From Scleromatobacter sp038243995 (GTDB lineage: Bacteria; Pseudomonadota; Gammaproteobacteria; Burkholderiales; Burkholderiaceae_C), in NCBI GenBank assembly GCA_038243995.1, contig JBBRTV010000021.1:1-64000 (forward strand): 64,000 bases of DNA, in the 5' to 3' direction. Within the stretch, counting starts at the first letter, position 1; every line of letters starts with the position of its first letter. Under the pieces are notes generated by a model, which saw only the letters and a list, made by a program, of their open reading frames with translations, was not told where the DNA came from and did not search any database. A program made the translations under genes and the position numbers. Positions 16,459 through 24,707 of this stretch are shown piece by piece.

Positions 16459-17159
16459 GGTGCGATTCCGGCATCGCGCAGGGCGCGCGCATCGGGCGCC
16501 GCGTCGCCCGGCTTGGGTCGCGGCGCGGGCGGCAAGGCCTTGAAGAAATCGCACCAGGGCGCGACGGCGCAGCGTCCGCACTGCGGCATGCGCGCAAGGC
16601 AGACATAGCGCCCGTGCAGGATCAGCCAGTGATGCGCATCCGCCAGCCAGGCCTGCGGCACGCGCGCGAGCAGACCGGTCTCGACGGCCATGGGCGTCTT
16701 GCCCGGCGCGAGGCCGGTTCGGTTGGCGACCCGGAAGACGTGCGTGTCGACGGCCAGCGTCGGCTCGCCGAACGCGACGTTCAGGATCACGTTGGCCGTC
16801 TTGCGGCCGACGCCCGGCAGCGCCTCGAGCGCCGCCCGGTCGCGCGGAACCTCGCCTGCGTGCCGCTCGACCAGGATGCGGCAGGTCTCGAGGAGGTGCT
16901 TCGTCTTCGTGCGGTACAGCCCGATCGTGCGCACGTGCGCCTCGATCCCGGGCGTGTCGAGGGCGAGCATGCGCTGCGGCGTGGGTGCGACGACGAACAG
17001 CGAGCGAGTCGCCTTGTTCACGCTCACGTCGGTCGCCTGCGCGGACAGCAGCACGGCCACCAGCAGTTCGAACACGCTGGCGTAGCGCAGCTCGGATTCG
17101 GGATGCGGGTTCGCGCGTTGCAGGGTCGCGAAGAAGGCGTGGATATCTTCTGGGGTCAT
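16455..17159 (-). CDS. nth: Endonuclease III (DNA glycosylase/AP lyase)
   Basis: Removes oxidised pyrimidines from DNA and cleaves the abasic strand. 234 residues. The helix-hairpin-helix LPGVGRKTANVILNVAFG contains the catalytic Lys, and AVDTHVFRVANRTGLA the catalytic Asp. The C-terminus CLARMPQCGRCAVAPWC gives the C-x6-C-x2-C-x5-C ligands of the [4Fe-4S] cluster. I chose the ATG at 17159; a TTG at 17165 is two codons earlier. About 25 residues follow the cluster, longer than in E. coli. Coupled to btuF by a GTGA overlap. Confidence 0.96.
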   Translation of the reverse strand: MTPEDIHAFFATLQRANPHPESELRYASVFELLVAVLLSAQATDVSVNKATRSLFVVAPTPQRMLALDTPGIEAHVRTIGLYRTKTKHLLETCRILVERHAGEVPRDRAALEALPGVGRKTANVILNVAFGEPTLAVDTHVFRVANRTGLAPGKTPMAVETGLLARVPQAWLADAHHWLILHGRYVCLARMPQCGRCAVAPWCDFFKALPPAPRPKPGDAAPDARALRDAGIAP

Positions 17160-17210
17160 CGTCAAACCTTCAGGCTTCGCCTTGCGGTGTTTTCGCCCTT
17201 CGGGCGCGGG

Positions 17211-18194
17211 TCAACGTCTCAGCCAGGATCGGACCAAGGGCTGCAATTGCACCATCAATACGCAGGCGAGGATGAGTGCGCAGCCGGCGAAGCCCGTGGC
17301 GCCGAGACGGTCGCCCATGAAGATCGCGCCGAAGAGCGCCGCGAACACCGTCTCCGACGACAGCACGATGGCCGAATCCGCCGCGCGGGCGTGGCGCTGG
17401 GCGACGACCTGCAACGTGAACCCGACACCGACCGAGAGCACGCCCGTGTAGACGATCGCGCCGAGCGCCAGGCGGATGCCCGCCACCGTGAGCGGCTCCG
17501 TGGCGAGCCCGGTGAGGAGCGCCAGCGCGCCGCAGGCGACGAACTGGCCCGTCGCCACCACCATCGCCCCCTGCAGCCGGTTCGCGGCCCGGCCGACCAG
17601 CAGCACGTGCAAGGCCCACGGCACGCTGCTGGCGACCACCCACCAGTCGCCGGCGCTCGGCGCCGAGCCGCCCGCGTGCAAGCCCTGCGGGCCGGCCAGC
17701 AGCCAGGTCCCGCCGAGGCAGCCGAGCGCGGCCGGCCAGACCGTCCAGTGCGGCAACTGGCGCAGTGCCAGCCACGCGAACAGCGGCACGAGCGGAATGT
17801 AGAGCGCGGTGAGGAAGCCGGCGTTGGTCACGGTGGTCGACAGCATGCCGATCTGCTGCATCGCCGCGCCCAGGAAAAGCAGCGTGCCCAGCAGGCCGAC
17901 GTGAAGCGCATCGCGCCGCTTCGGCTGGCGACCCTGCGCGGCCAGCGATTTCCATTCGCGCCAGGCGAATGGCGCGACGACCGCGGCGCCGAGCGCGAAG
18001 CGCAGGCCGGTGAAGGTGAAGGGCCCGAGGCTGCGCATCCCGATCGCCTGCGCGACGAAGGCCGAGCCCCAGATCAGTGCGACGAGCAGCAGCAGCAGAT
18101 TGGCGCGCGCCCGCGTCAGAGGGACGTGCGGCGCAGGCTCCGGCGTACCGCCCTGCGCGACGGGAGAAACCTCCACCGGTGCCTTCCCGCTCAC
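17211..18194 (-). CDS. EamA/DMT-family transporter
   Basis: 327 residues with a hydrophilic start of about 28 residues and then ten predicted helices in two EamA repeats. The first repeat opens LLLLLVALIWGSAFVAQAIG; the second has the ADSAIVLSSETVFAALFGA segment typical of drug/metabolite exporters. Members export amino acids or other small metabolites; the substrate is not readable from sequence. Starts with GTG overlapping the rnfB stop (GTGA), so probably cotranslated with it. nth begins 51 bp downstream on the same strand, so all may form one transcript. Confidence 0.85.
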   Translation of the reverse strand: MSGKAPVEVSPVAQGGTPEPAPHVPLTRARANLLLLLVALIWGSAFVAQAIGMRSLGPFTFTGLRFALGAAVVAPFAWREWKSLAAQGRQPKRRDALHVGLLGTLLFLGAAMQQIGMLSTTVTNAGFLTALYIPLVPLFAWLALRQLPHWTVWPAALGCLGGTWLLAGPQGLHAGGSAPSAGDWWVVASSVPWALHVLLVGRAANRLQGAMVVATGQFVACGALALLTGLATEPLTVAGIRLALGAIVYTGVLSVGVGFTLQVVAQRHARAADSAIVLSSETVFAALFGAIFMGDRLGATGFAGCALILACVLMVQLQPLVRSWLRR

Positions 18195-19156
18195 GATGGG
18201 CGCATCTTCGCGCGCAGCCGCGCCCGCACCAGCGCCGCTTCGACGGCGGCGCGCTTCGGGTCGGCCGGGGCGGCGTCGCCCGGGGAGGGCAATGACGGGC
18301 GGGACGGCGCGTCGGCACTGGCGGGGATTGCCACGGCCGGCGTCGACCGCGGCGGTGCCTGAGCTGCCGTGTCCACCGTCGGGCCGGCGGCGTCGGCCGG
18401 GCGAACGATGGCCGCGGCGGTCGCGCCGGCCACGGTCGATGGCGCGGCGGTGCCAGCCCCGCGCGCCACGTGGGCCTGCCTGGCGGCGACGCGGGCCGCC
18501 AGCCGCTGCGCGTGCTCGTGCTCGTCTCGCGCGAGGCGCGTCGCGCGCCGCGCGTAACGCGTGCGCGCCGCGTCGGCCTGCGCGGGCGACCAGGCCGCCC
18601 AGCCCGTGGCACCGGCGCTCGCGTCTTCCAGCACGATGCAGTCCACCGGACACACCGGCAGGCACAGCTCGCAACCCGTGCAGGTCGACTCGACGACGGC
18701 ATGCATGCGTTTGGGGGCGCCGATGATCGCGTCGACAGGACAGACCTGGATACACAGGGTGCAGCCGATGCAGGTCGCCTCGTCGATGAAGACGAGGCGG
18801 CGCGGGCCCTCGGCGCCGTGGGCGGGAGCGAGCGGCCGTGCGGGACGATCCAGCAAGCGCGCGAGACGCACCACGCCTTCGGCCCCGCCGGGTGGACACT
18901 GGTTCAGGTCGGCTCCGCCTTCGGCGAGCGCCAGGGCGTACGCGCGGCAATCCGGATAGCCGCAGCGCGTGCATTGCGTCTGCGGCAGCAGGGCGTCGAT
19001 GCGCCGCACGAGATCGTCGAACGACGAGGCCGCGTCGGCCTGCGCGGCGGCGGATCCGCTTGCGGGCGCGCAAAGCGACGCGACGCCGGGCTGCGGCGTC
19101 GCGGGAGGCTCGCCGGCGAGGCCGGGGAGCGGGAGGGACGGGACGGTGGAACTCAC
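18191..19156 (-). CDS. rnfB: RnfB/RsxB-like ferredoxin subunit, free-standing
   Basis: 321 residues. A 4Fe-4S domain reads CTRCGYPDCRAYALALAEGG then DLNQCPPGG, as in RnfB. Two bacterial ferredoxin motifs follow: CIGCTLCIQVCPVDAI and CTGCELCLPVCPVDCI. A C-terminal extension of about 130 residues is Ala/Arg/Pro-rich. The N-terminal membrane helix of canonical RnfB is missing; the protein starts with a Pro/Ala-rich soluble stretch. No other rnf/rsx gene is in the window, so it may act as a soluble electron carrier rather than part of a full Rnf complex. GTG start at 19156; an earlier start would run into phaZ. Confidence 0.82.
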   Translation of the reverse strand: MSSTVPSLPLPGLAGEPPATPQPGVASLCAPASGSAAAQADAASSFDDLVRRIDALLPQTQCTRCGYPDCRAYALALAEGGADLNQCPPGGAEGVVRLARLLDRPARPLAPAHGAEGPRRLVFIDEATCIGCTLCIQVCPVDAIIGAPKRMHAVVESTCTGCELCLPVCPVDCIVLEDASAGATGWAAWSPAQADAARTRYARRATRLARDEHEHAQRLAARVAARQAHVARGAGTAAPSTVAGATAAAIVRPADAAGPTVDTAAQAPPRSTPAVAIPASADAPSRPSLPSPGDAAPADPKRAAVEAALVRARLRAKMRPS

Positions 19157-19164
19157 CGTCGCGA

Positions 19165-20640
19165 TTATCCCTTCGTGGTCGCGTCGTCGGCGCGCGTCGT
19201 CGGGGCGGTGGCCTTGCGAGTCTTCGCGACGGGTGTCTTGGCGACCACCACCGGCTTGGGCGGCGTGGCCTTCTTCGCGGCGGCGCCCGCAGGCAGCATC
19301 GCCACGACCGCCTTGACGGGGGCCGCACGCTGAGCCTTCTTCACCGCCTTCGTCGCCTGCGCCTTCACCGACTTGGTGACCGGCTCCTCGCCGTAGCGTT
19401 CGCTCTCGAAGCGCTTGATGAAGTCGCGCACCTGCGGGTAGACGATGTCGCGCCAGCGGCGGCCCGAAAAGATGCCGTAGTGGCCGGCGCCGACCACGTC
19501 GTAGTGGAACTGCCGGTCGAGCGGAATCTTGGTGCACAGGTCGTGCGCCGCGCGGGTCTGGCCGGCGCCGGAGATATCGTCGAGCTCGCCTTCGATGGTG
19601 AGCATCGCGCAGTGCTCGATGTCCTGCGGGCGCACGATCTGGCCCTTGACGTCCCAAGTGCCGTTGACGAGCGCGAAGTCCTGGAACACCGTCTTGATCG
19701 TGTCGAGGTAGTACTCGGCCGGGAGGTCGAGCACCGCGTTGTATTCGTCGTAGAACTTGCGGTGTGCGTCCACGCTGTCCTCGTCGCCGCGGACGAGGTC
19801 GAGGAAGTAGTCGTAGTGGGACGTCGCGTGGCGATCGGGATTCATCGCGACGAAGCCGGTGTGTTGCAGGAAGCCCGGGTAGACGCGGCGCTGCGCGCCC
19901 GGATAGTTCTGCGGCACGCGGTAGATCACGTTGCTCTCGAACCACTCGTAGCTGCGATTCATCGCCAGGTTGTTGACCGCGGTGGGCGACTTGCGCGCGT
20001 CGATCGGGCCGCCCATCATCGTCAGGCTCAGTGGCGTCGGCTTGCCCGCGCTGGCCAGCAGCGAGACGGCGGCGAGCACCGGCACGGTCGGCTGGCACAC
20101 GGAGATCACGTGCAGGTCGGCGCCGATGTGCGCGATGAACTCCTGCACGTAGGCGATGTAGTCGTCGAGGTGGAACGGGCCGGCCTCGGCGGGCACCATG
20201 CGCGCGTCCGTCCAGTCGGTGATGTAGACCTTGTGATCCACGAGCAGGCTCTTGACCGTATCGCGCAGCAGCGTCGAATGGTGGCCCGACAGCGGCGCGA
20301 CCACCAGCACGGTCGGCTGCGTCTTCATCGCATCGAGCGTCGCGCTGTCGTCGGTGAAGCGCTTGAAGCGGATGAGGCGGCAGAAAGGCTTCTCGAGGGC
20401 GACCTGCTCCTGGACGGCGACGTCGACGTCGCCGATCGTGGCCTTCGTGATCTCGAATTCGGGCTTCTCGTAATCCTTGCCGAGTCGATGCGCCAGGTCG
20501 AAGCCTGCGGACAGCCGACCTGCCCCGGGCACGTGGCTGAAGGCCGACAGCGGATGGTTGTAGAGCTTGGCCGTGGCGCTGGCGAAATCGGCGAACGGCG
20601 CCATCAGCGCACGCTGGGATTCATAGAGTTGATACAGCAT
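19165..20640 (-). CDS. phaZ: Intracellular PHB depolymerase with Lys/Ala-rich tail
   Basis: Mobilises polyhydroxybutyrate granules. Residues 1-420 match the intracellular Cys-type depolymerases: the lipase-box variant is VISVCQPTVP with Cys182 as nucleophile, and the triad is completed by Asp354 in IEGELDD and His387 in GAGHYGIF, one residue offset from Cys183/Asp355/His388 of Ralstonia eutropha PhaZa1. Residues 421-491 are an extra tail rich in Lys, Ala, Pro and Val (AAAKKATPPKPVVVAKTPVA), unlike the compact family end. Such tails bind DNA in PhaM-type proteins; here that is only an inference. A PhaR-like operator lies about 105 bp upstream. Confidence 0.93.
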   Translation of the reverse strand: MLYQLYESQRALMAPFADFASATAKLYNHPLSAFSHVPGAGRLSAGFDLAHRLGKDYEKPEFEITKATIGDVDVAVQEQVALEKPFCRLIRFKRFTDDSATLDAMKTQPTVLVVAPLSGHHSTLLRDTVKSLLVDHKVYITDWTDARMVPAEAGPFHLDDYIAYVQEFIAHIGADLHVISVCQPTVPVLAAVSLLASAGKPTPLSLTMMGGPIDARKSPTAVNNLAMNRSYEWFESNVIYRVPQNYPGAQRRVYPGFLQHTGFVAMNPDRHATSHYDYFLDLVRGDEDSVDAHRKFYDEYNAVLDLPAEYYLDTIKTVFQDFALVNGTWDVKGQIVRPQDIEHCAMLTIEGELDDISGAGQTRAAHDLCTKIPLDRQFHYDVVGAGHYGIFSGRRWRDIVYPQVRDFIKRFESERYGEEPVTKSVKAQATKAVKKAQRAAPVKAVVAMLPAGAAAKKATPPKPVVVAKTPVAKTRKATAPTTRADDATTKG

Positions 20641-20744
20641 GACGGACTCTCTGGCCTTTGCGGCGCGGATGACGATGAACGGACGGGCTATACCGATTCT
20701 GGGCGCGGAGGCTTAACGAATGCTGACCGAACCTGATTCGAACC

Positions 20745-20771
20745 CTTAATTGCTGCATTGCAGCAATTAAG
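20745..20771. promoter_or_regulatory. 13-bp inverted repeat, PhaR-like operator of phaZ
   Basis: CTTAATTGCTGCA, one T, TGCAGCAATTAAG: a perfect 27-bp dyad. Its core CTGCATTGCAG fits the CTGC-N3-GCAG type of TGC-rich site bound by the PHB-responsive repressor PhaR in other proteobacteria. It precedes phaZ by about 105 bp. Control by PhaR is inferred from motif and gene identity; no phaR gene is in the window. Confidence 0.6.
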
Positions 20772-20950
20772 AGAATGGTACGCCGTTTGAGGGGTTAACG
20801 CACGGAAGGGAGCAAACGACGACCCTGGTCGACCATTTGTTGCATTTCTCCAAACCACTATGCCGCGGGCCGCCACCGCCGATCGCTCGAACAGCCTCCA
20901 GATCAACCCGCAGATGCTCGATCGACGGCCGGTACTCTCGAGCGCACGCG

Positions 20951-20984
20951 AAAAAAAGCCCCGGCGCCGCAGCGTCGGGGCTTT
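20951..20984 (-). terminator. Intrinsic terminator of tyrB
   Basis: On the minus strand the stem AAAGCCCCGACG/CGCCGGGGCTTT closes a 6-nt loop and is followed by seven T (20957-20951). It begins 18 bp after the tyrB stop. Confidence 0.85.
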
Positions 20985-21002
20985 GCGGGTGCGCGCGCCG
21001 GA

Positions 21003-22202
21003 TCAGGCCGACACGGCCGCGATCGCCCGGGCGACATACGCGAGGTTGGCGTCGTTGAGCGCCGCGACGCAGATGCGGCCCGAGTCGACGCCGTAGACAC
21101 CGAACTCGGTGCGCAGGCGCAGCATCTGCGCCGCGCTCAGGCCGCTGTAGCTGAACATGCCGTTCTGGTCGACGATGTAGCCCAGGTCGCCCTTGACGCC
21201 GGCATCGACCAGGTGATCGACGAGCGCGCGACGCATGCGCTTGATGCGCTCGCGCATGCCCGTCAGCTCGCCTTCCCACTGGGCGCGCAGCGCCGGCGTG
21301 GTCAACACGGTCGCGACGACCTGCGCGCCGTGCGTCGGCGGGTTCGAGTAGTTCGTGCGGATCACGATCTTGAGTTGCGACAGCACGCGTGTCGCCTCGT
21401 CCTTGCTGGAGCAGACGACGCTCAGCGCCCCGACGCGCTCGCCGTACAGCGAGAAGCTCTTGGAGAACGACGTCGAGACGAAGAAGTCGAGGCCGGCGGC
21501 GAGGAACTGGCGCACCACCGCGCCGTCCTCGGCGATGCCGAAACCGAAGCCCTGGTATGCCATGTCGATGAACGGCACCAGGTCGTGCTTGTCGACGGCG
21601 GCGATCACGGCGTCCCACTGCGCCGGCGACAGGTCGCAACCGGTCGGGTTGTGGCAGCAGGCATGCAGCACGACGATCGTGCCGGCCGGAACGTCGGCGA
21701 GCTTGGCCAACATCGCGTCGAACGCGATGCCGCGCGTCGCGGCGTCGTAGTACGGGTAGGTCTCGACCGGGAAGCCGGCCTGGGCGAACAGGGCGCGGTG
21801 GTTTTCCCAGCTCGGGTCGCTGATGAGCACCTTGGCCTGCGGGTGCAGGCGCTTGAGGAAATCGGCGCCCACCTTCAGGCCTCCGGTGCCGCCGAGCGCC
21901 TGCACGGTGGCGACGCGGCCCTGCAGGACGACGTCACTCTCGGCCCCGAAGACCAGGGCCTGGACGGCCTTGTCGTAGGCGGCGATGCCGTCGATCGGCA
22001 GGTAGCCGCGCGCCTTCGGCGCTTCCATGAGTTGCTTCTCGGCAGCGGCGACGCAGGCGAGCAGCGGCAACTTGCCGGTCGCGTCGGTGTAGACGCCGAC
22101 GCCCAGGTTGACCTTGGTCGGATTGGGGTCTGCGTTGAATTGTTCGTTCAGGCCCAGGATAGGGTCACGCGGGGCGAGTTCGACGGCGGCAAACAGGGAC
22201 AT
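21003..22202 (-). CDS. tyrB: Aromatic/aspartate aminotransferase, class I
   Basis: PLP-dependent transaminase for aromatic amino acids and aspartate. 399 residues, the normal length. It begins ELAPRDPILGLNEQFNAD as AspC/TyrB proteins do. HACCHNPTGCDLSPAQW is the ring-stacking region, DMAYQGFG holds the cofactor Asp and Tyr, and STSFSKSFSLYGERVG carries the Schiff-base Lys. RTNYSNPPTHG and SGRICVAAL (substrate Arg) complete the site. TyrB rather than AspC is by usual Burkholderiales naming; substrate range is not decided by sequence. Followed by a strong terminator; divergent from uvrB. Confidence 0.9.
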   Translation of the reverse strand: MSLFAAVELAPRDPILGLNEQFNADPNPTKVNLGVGVYTDATGKLPLLACVAAAEKQLMEAPKARGYLPIDGIAAYDKAVQALVFGAESDVVLQGRVATVQALGGTGGLKVGADFLKRLHPQAKVLISDPSWENHRALFAQAGFPVETYPYYDAATRGIAFDAMLAKLADVPAGTIVVLHACCHNPTGCDLSPAQWDAVIAAVDKHDLVPFIDMAYQGFGFGIAEDGAVVRQFLAAGLDFFVSTSFSKSFSLYGERVGALSVVCSSKDEATRVLSQLKIVIRTNYSNPPTHGAQVVATVLTTPALRAQWEGELTGMRERIKRMRRALVDHLVDAGVKGDLGYIVDQNGMFSYSGLSAAQMLRLRTEFGVYGVDSGRICVAALNDANLAYVARAIAAVSA

Positions 22203-22311
22203 GGAGCGGGTTCCTGGAGAGGCTTGAAAAACGTGTGGACAGACGCAGATACGGGTCTGGTGATTGCCGGGACGGCAATCCCGGCCCGGTTGCGCTACGC
22301 TGTCGGGTTGG

Positions 22312-22332
22312 TCGTCGCTCGGCGAGCGACGA
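22312..22332. promoter_or_regulatory. 9-bp hairpin in the tyrB-uvrB divergent region
   Basis: TCGTCGCTC, loop GGC, GAGCGACGA. It lies 67 bp upstream of the uvrB start. A TATACA hexamer just downstream could be a -10 element for uvrB. No canonical LexA box (CTGT-N8-ACAG) is visible here. Confidence 0.3.
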
Positions 22333-22398
22333 TGACGCTATACAAGATAAACGACAAGGGCAGGGCGCCCATTTTAAGGCCTGTCAAGGGAATACCCG

Positions 22399-24549
22399 AT
22401 GCCGAATATTTCAGAGGCCATGCCGGAGCCGACCGCGGCCGGCTACGCACACGCGCCTTCCGAGGGTGCCGCGCCCGAGGGCGTGTTCATCACCTACCCC
22501 GACTCCCCGTTCCAGCTCTTCCAGCCCTACGCGCCGGCGGGCGACCAGCCGGCCGCGATCGACAAGCTATGCGAAGGCATCGACGACGGCCTCGCGTTCC
22601 AGACGCTGCTGGGCGTGACGGGTTCGGGCAAGACCTTCACGATGGCCAACGTCATCGCGCGCATGGGACGGCCCGCGATCGTCTTCGCGCCGAACAAGAC
22701 GCTCGCGGCGCAGCTCTACAGCGAGTTCCGCGAGTTCTTCCCGAAGAATGCCGTCGAGTATTTCGTGAGCTACTACGACTACTACCAGCCCGAGGCCTAC
22801 GTCCCGCAGCGCGACCTGTTCATCGAGAAGGACTCGTCGATCAACGAACATATCGAGCAGATGCGGCTGTCAGCGACCAAGAGCGTGCTGGAGCGGCGCG
22901 ACACGGTGATCATCGCCAGCGTCAGCGCGATCTACGGCATCGGCAAGCCGGAGGACTACACGCAGATGCGCTTCATCCTGCGCGTGGGCGACAAACTCGG
23001 CCAGCGCGATGTCATCGCGCAGCTCATACGCATGCAGTACACGCGCAACGAGACGGACTTCTCGCGCGGCACCTTCCGCGTGCGCGGCGACACGATCGAC
23101 GTGTTCCCGGCCGAGCACTCCGAGCTGGCGATCCGGCTCGAGCTGTTCGATGACGAGGTCGAATCGCTGCAACTGCTCGACCCCCTGACCGGCCACATCC
23201 GCCAGAAGGTGCCGCGCTTCACGATCTATCCGTCGAGCCACTACGTGACCCCGCGCGAGCGCGTCGTCGTCGCCATCGAAGGCATCAAGGAGGAGTTGCG
23301 CTGGCGCCTGGACGACTTCGTCAAGCAGGGCAAGCTCGTCGAGGCGCAGCGCCTCGAGCAGCGCACGCGATTCGATCTCGAGATGCTGCAGGAAGTGGGG
23401 CACTGCAAGGGCATCGAGAACTACACGCGCCATCTCTCCGGCGCGAAGCCGGGCGATCCGCCGCCGACGCTGGTCGACTACATGCCCAAGGACGCGATCA
23501 TGTTCCTCGACGAGAGCCACGTGATGATCGGCCAGATCAGCGGGATGTTCAACGGCGACAAGGCCCGCAAGACGACGCTGGTGGAGTACGGTTTCCGCCT
23601 GCCCTCCGCGCTCGACAACCGGCCCCTGAAGTTCGAGGAGTTCGAAGGCAAGATGCGCCAGTGCGTGTTCGTGTCGGCGACGCCGGCCGACTACGAGAAG
23701 AACCACGCGGGCCAGGTCGTGGAGCAACTCGTGCGGCCGACCGGCCTGATCGATCCGACGGTCGAGGTGCGGCCGGCGTCCACCCAGGTCGACGACGTGC
23801 TGCAGGAGATCCGCGAGCGCACCGTCGCTGGCGATCGCGTGCTGATCACGACGCTGACGAAGAAGATGGCCGAGCAACTGACGGAGTATCTGTCCGACAA
23901 CGGCGTCAAGGTGCGCTACCTGCACTCGGACATCGACACCGTCGAGCGCGTCGAGATCCTGCGCGACCTGCGGCTCGGCGTGTTCGACGTGCTGGTGGGC
24001 ATCAACCTGCTGCGCGAGGGCCTGGACATTCCCGAGGTCTCGCTCGTCGCCATCCTGGATGCCGACAAGGAAGGCTTCCTGCGGGCCGAGCGCAGCCTGA
24101 TCCAGACCATAGGCCGGGCGGCGCGCAACGTCAATGGCCAGGCGATCCTCTATGCCGACAAGATGACGGAGTCGATGCGCAAGGCGATCTTCGAGACCGA
24201 ACGCCGGCGCGAGCGCCAGATCGCGCACAACCTCGCCCACGGCATCACCCCGCGCGGCATTCGCAAGACCATCCGCGACCTGATCGACGGCGTCGCGGCG
24301 GAGCGCTCGGGCAAGGACGATCTCAAGTTCGCGCAGCAGGCGGCCGAGGTCGAGGCGATGAGCGAGAAGGATCTCGGCAAGCGCATCAAGCTGCTCGAGA
24401 AGCAGATGCTGGAGCACGCCAAGAGCCTCGAGTTCGAAAAGGCGGCCAGGGTGCGCGACCAGCTGGCGCAGTTGCGCGAGCAGGCCTTCGGCAGCGCGGG
24501 GCACGACATGAACCTCGTGGCCGCGCCGGGGGCGGTGCGCAAGGCCTGA
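22399..24549 (+). CDS. uvrB: Excinuclease ABC subunit B
   Basis: DNA-damage recognition helicase of nucleotide excision repair; it verifies lesions handed on by UvrA and recruits UvrC. 716 residues, slightly extended at the N-terminus (about 25 residues before FQLFQPYAPAGDQPAAI). Walker A is GVTGSGKTFTMAN; the damage-probing hairpin is YYDYYQPEAYVPQRDLFIEK; helicase motif VI is QTIGRAARN. The C-terminal UVR domain that binds UvrC reads KLLEKQMLEHAKSLEFEKAA. Stands alone. A hairpin at 24635-24665 follows about 85 bp after the stop. Confidence 0.97.
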   Translation: MPNISEAMPEPTAAGYAHAPSEGAAPEGVFITYPDSPFQLFQPYAPAGDQPAAIDKLCEGIDDGLAFQTLLGVTGSGKTFTMANVIARMGRPAIVFAPNKTLAAQLYSEFREFFPKNAVEYFVSYYDYYQPEAYVPQRDLFIEKDSSINEHIEQMRLSATKSVLERRDTVIIASVSAIYGIGKPEDYTQMRFILRVGDKLGQRDVIAQLIRMQYTRNETDFSRGTFRVRGDTIDVFPAEHSELAIRLELFDDEVESLQLLDPLTGHIRQKVPRFTIYPSSHYVTPRERVVVAIEGIKEELRWRLDDFVKQGKLVEAQRLEQRTRFDLEMLQEVGHCKGIENYTRHLSGAKPGDPPPTLVDYMPKDAIMFLDESHVMIGQISGMFNGDKARKTTLVEYGFRLPSALDNRPLKFEEFEGKMRQCVFVSATPADYEKNHAGQVVEQLVRPTGLIDPTVEVRPASTQVDDVLQEIRERTVAGDRVLITTLTKKMAEQLTEYLSDNGVKVRYLHSDIDTVERVEILRDLRLGVFDVLVGINLLREGLDIPEVSLVAILDADKEGFLRAERSLIQTIGRAARNVNGQAILYADKMTESMRKAIFETERRRERQIAHNLAHGITPRGIRKTIRDLIDGVAAERSGKDDLKFAQQAAEVEAMSEKDLGKRIKLLEKQMLEHAKSLEFEKAARVRDQLAQLREQAFGSAGHDMNLVAAPGAVRKA

Positions 24550-24634
24550 GCGTCGCCGGGCGGGCAGGCGTCGCCGCGATGTTTCGGGCGCAGTCGCGCC
24601 TTATGTGCGCTGCCGCACGGAAAGCTCACTCCGA

Positions 24635-24665
24635 AACCTGCATGCTGATCGTGCATACGCAGGTT
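24635..24665 (+). terminator. Hairpin between uvrB and the rsbT remnant
   Basis: AACCTGC-ATGC, 7-nt loop, GCAT-(AC bulge)-GCAGGTT. The stem has 11 pairs with a 2-nt bulge. What follows is GTTGC rather than a full T-run, so it is at best a weak terminator of uvrB; it may instead be a remnant of the lost upstream gene's regulation. Confidence 0.35.
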
Positions 24666-24707
24666 GTTGCTCCGGAATTCACCGAGTCGCAGGTGGCGGG
24701 GTCGCGC

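Larger units (their letters stand above)
20641..21002. other. 362-bp region between phaZ and tyrB
   Basis: No gene. It contains the phaZ upstream region with the dyad at 20745-20771 and the tyrB terminator at 20951-20984. A TATAGC hexamer lies near 20688 on the minus strand and could be part of a phaZ -10 element, but no convincing -35 is present. Confidence 0.6.

Noticed and set aside
20725..20750. GGTTCGAATC on the minus strand, resembling a tRNA T-loop
   Set aside because: Flanking bases cannot form the T-stem and no acceptor or anticodon arms are nearby.
22203..22398. Search for a LexA (SOS) box upstream of uvrB
   Set aside because: No CTGT-N8-ACAG was found; only unrelated hairpins are present.
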